A DNA stretch of 16,210 nt from Bremia lactucae. Its lineage: Eukaryota > Oomycota > Peronosporomycetes > Peronosporales > Peronosporaceae. The translations under genes were made by a program, and so were the position numbers. The notes beneath the pieces are model-generated. The model saw only the letters and a list, made by a program, of their open reading frames with translations. It ran no database searches and was not told the origin of the DNA. Of this stretch, positions 15,162 through 16,210 are shown piece by piece; positions within the stretch are counted from its first letter, which is position 1; each line of letters starts with the position of its first letter. The stretch covers positions 584,594-600,803 of the forward strand of contig NW_027152213.1 of NCBI RefSeq assembly GCF_004359215.1, given 5' to 3'.

Positions 15162-16210
15162 GGGCGGGATGCCCTACTGACGCGGACTCTGAAGCTACCC
15201 CTAAGTTCAGAGTTGTGGAACAAATGGGTAGCATAGTCCCTGAGGTCTCGAAATTTCGGACCTCAACCCTGCTGGTCTATAGCGCTCATGTAAGAGGCTA
15301 TGACCAGGTGATGACCCTCCTAGTGGATTCGGGTGCATCACAAAATTTTGTGAAACTCGCGGCTCTAAGAAAGAGACCGGCGATGTTTGAGTCGCTTTGC
15401 CAGGATGGCAAGCGAGAAGAGGCGACCGTTCGTTTAGCGAACGGCGCGCTCGTTAAGTCTGAGGGAGTTCAGGTAGAACTCGCCTTCAGCTTTAGTGACT
15501 TCTCTTGTAAAGAGAAGTTCACAGTGCTAGGAATGGAGAGTCCGTATGACCTCATCCTAGGCATGCCATGGTTGGCAAAGTACCAACCATGGATAGACTG
15601 GCGTACACGCACAGTTGCGAACTCTACGCAGGACACCGGAAAGGATGTGCTCCTGCGAGAGGCCTATGCAACTGATGTCGTGTCGAACACAGTTGAGGGT
15701 GCGTTGACGGGATGTCAAACGTCACCAATTCCTACCCAGCTCGTGGAGACTGAGGTAGTGAATAGGACGATGACAAGTAGTCATGCGTCCGAATGTCCTG
15801 CACAGAGCCGAGAGCCTGTGGCAGTAGACGGCGAGCTGACAAGAAGTCATGCGTCGCATAAACCGGCACAGTGCCAAGAGCCTGGTGCGGTTGGAAGGGG
15901 TGCGTTAGCCAGGAGTGCAACGGCACCCGCTTCCCAGAAAAGGGTCGTGGTAACTCGAAAAACGAGTACCCGACAGATTAGGACGATCAAAGGCACGTCT
16001 AAACGAGTGACCTTTGGATCAGTCTCTAATGAAGAGGACGGGCCTTCGAACGAGGTGTTCGAGGCCGTCAAAGACGAAATTGCGGAGGCATCCTCAGTTG
16101 AGGTGCTCCGGCAAGTCTTTAAATCTGCCGAGGAGATAGTAAATCTCCCGGAGATGTCGTGGGATCTGTTCCTTGCCGAATTAAAGGAAGGAAAGATCCA
16201 CGAAATAGTC
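15134..16210 (+). CDS. Ty3/gypsy pol: retropepsin and linker (partial, runs off the window)
   Basis: All 359 codons from the stop at 15131-15133 to the window end are open; the first ATG is at 15224. This frame is -1 relative to the end of gag and overlaps it by 28 bases. The protease active site reads LLVDSGASQNFV (Asp codon 15326-15328), followed by VRLANGALV, SFSDFSCKEKF and the second hallmark YDLILGMPWL with the W-rich segment YQPWIDWRTRT. After about residue 165 comes a hydrophilic linker with two 22-codon tandem repeats (15770-15901) and an acidic region. The end (SWDLFLAELKEGKIHEI) precedes where RT would start. Unlike gag it has no visible lesion. It would act as the maturation protease of the gypsy particle. 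Confidence 0.8.
15140..15183 (+). promoter_or_regulatory. Candidate -1 ribosomal frameshift signal between gag and pol
   Basis: GGGAAAT at 15140-15146 is in gag phase as G-GGA-AAT, fitting the X-XXY-YYZ slippery pattern (the related GGGAAAC is used by simian retrovirus 1). Six bases later a hairpin begins: GCG plus CAGTAGGG pairs with CCCTACTG plus CGC around an 8-base loop (15164-15171), with one bulged A (15180). The gag stop lies in the stem. A -1 slip here moves translation exactly from the gag frame to the open pol frame. It is an inference from sequence only; a chance single-base indel in a once continuous frame is the main alternative. Confidence 0.5.

Noticed and set aside
1..16210. 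Oomycete effector genes (RXLR or crinkler), CRISPR arrays, rRNA or tRNA genes
   Set aside because: No signal peptide plus RXLR or LFLAK-type frame, no regularly spaced repeats, and no RNA gene structure was seen.

Overview
The window is eukaryotic repeat DNA with no convincing host gene. Almost every recognisable stretch is a relic of an LTR retrotransposon. Most belong to Ty1/copia (protease, integrase, RT with YVDD, RNase H in that order). Two belong to Ty3/gypsy (a chromodomain tail at the left edge, a gag-protease stretch at the right edge). The pol style (e.g. DVPNAYV, GLKQAGRLW, CLTCAEAK) and the LTR sequence resemble, from memory, elements of oomycetes such as Phytophthora and relatives. 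This is an inference and was not searched. A 100-base run of N (5534-5633) marks an assembly gap.

Layout, left to right. 3-323(+): gypsy pol tail with chromodomain. 335-1134(-): gag-like relic and primer-binding site, then LTR pieces on the minus strand (family A 1135-1198, family B 1211-1570). 1571-5099(+): copia-1, missing its 5' LTR and 5' gag, with gag, protease, a shortened integrase, a long open RT, RNase H, polypurine tract and 3' LTR A. 5100-5835: nothing recognisable, plus the gap. 5836-6910: two diverged AT-rich repeats around a complete LTR B (6076-6629). 7199-8086(+): 5' LTR D, primer-binding site, gag zinc knuckle and protease of copia-2. 8087-8262: a clean 176-bp solo LTR with a 5-bp target-site duplication. 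8440-8700(-): pre-integrase fragment. 9011-12112(-): 3' half of a copia element ending in LTR D, with an opposite-strand RNase H fragment inside it and two LTR-like interruptions. 12126-13493: mostly unassigned, with a faint plus-strand copia protease/pre-integrase relic. 13494-14028: second complete LTR B. 14150-16210(+): gypsy gag (three TAG stops and one frameshift) and an open protease region running off the edge.

The units do not form a host pathway. They are successive insertions, truncations and inversions. The most notable signals are: a candidate -1 frameshift module between gypsy gag and pol (slippery heptamer, 6-nt spacer, bulged hairpin); primer-binding sites matching the anticodon arm of initiator tRNA-Met, as in Drosophila copia; the solo LTR with intact TSD; and two pairs of LTRs in inverted orientation that could yield double-stranded RNA.
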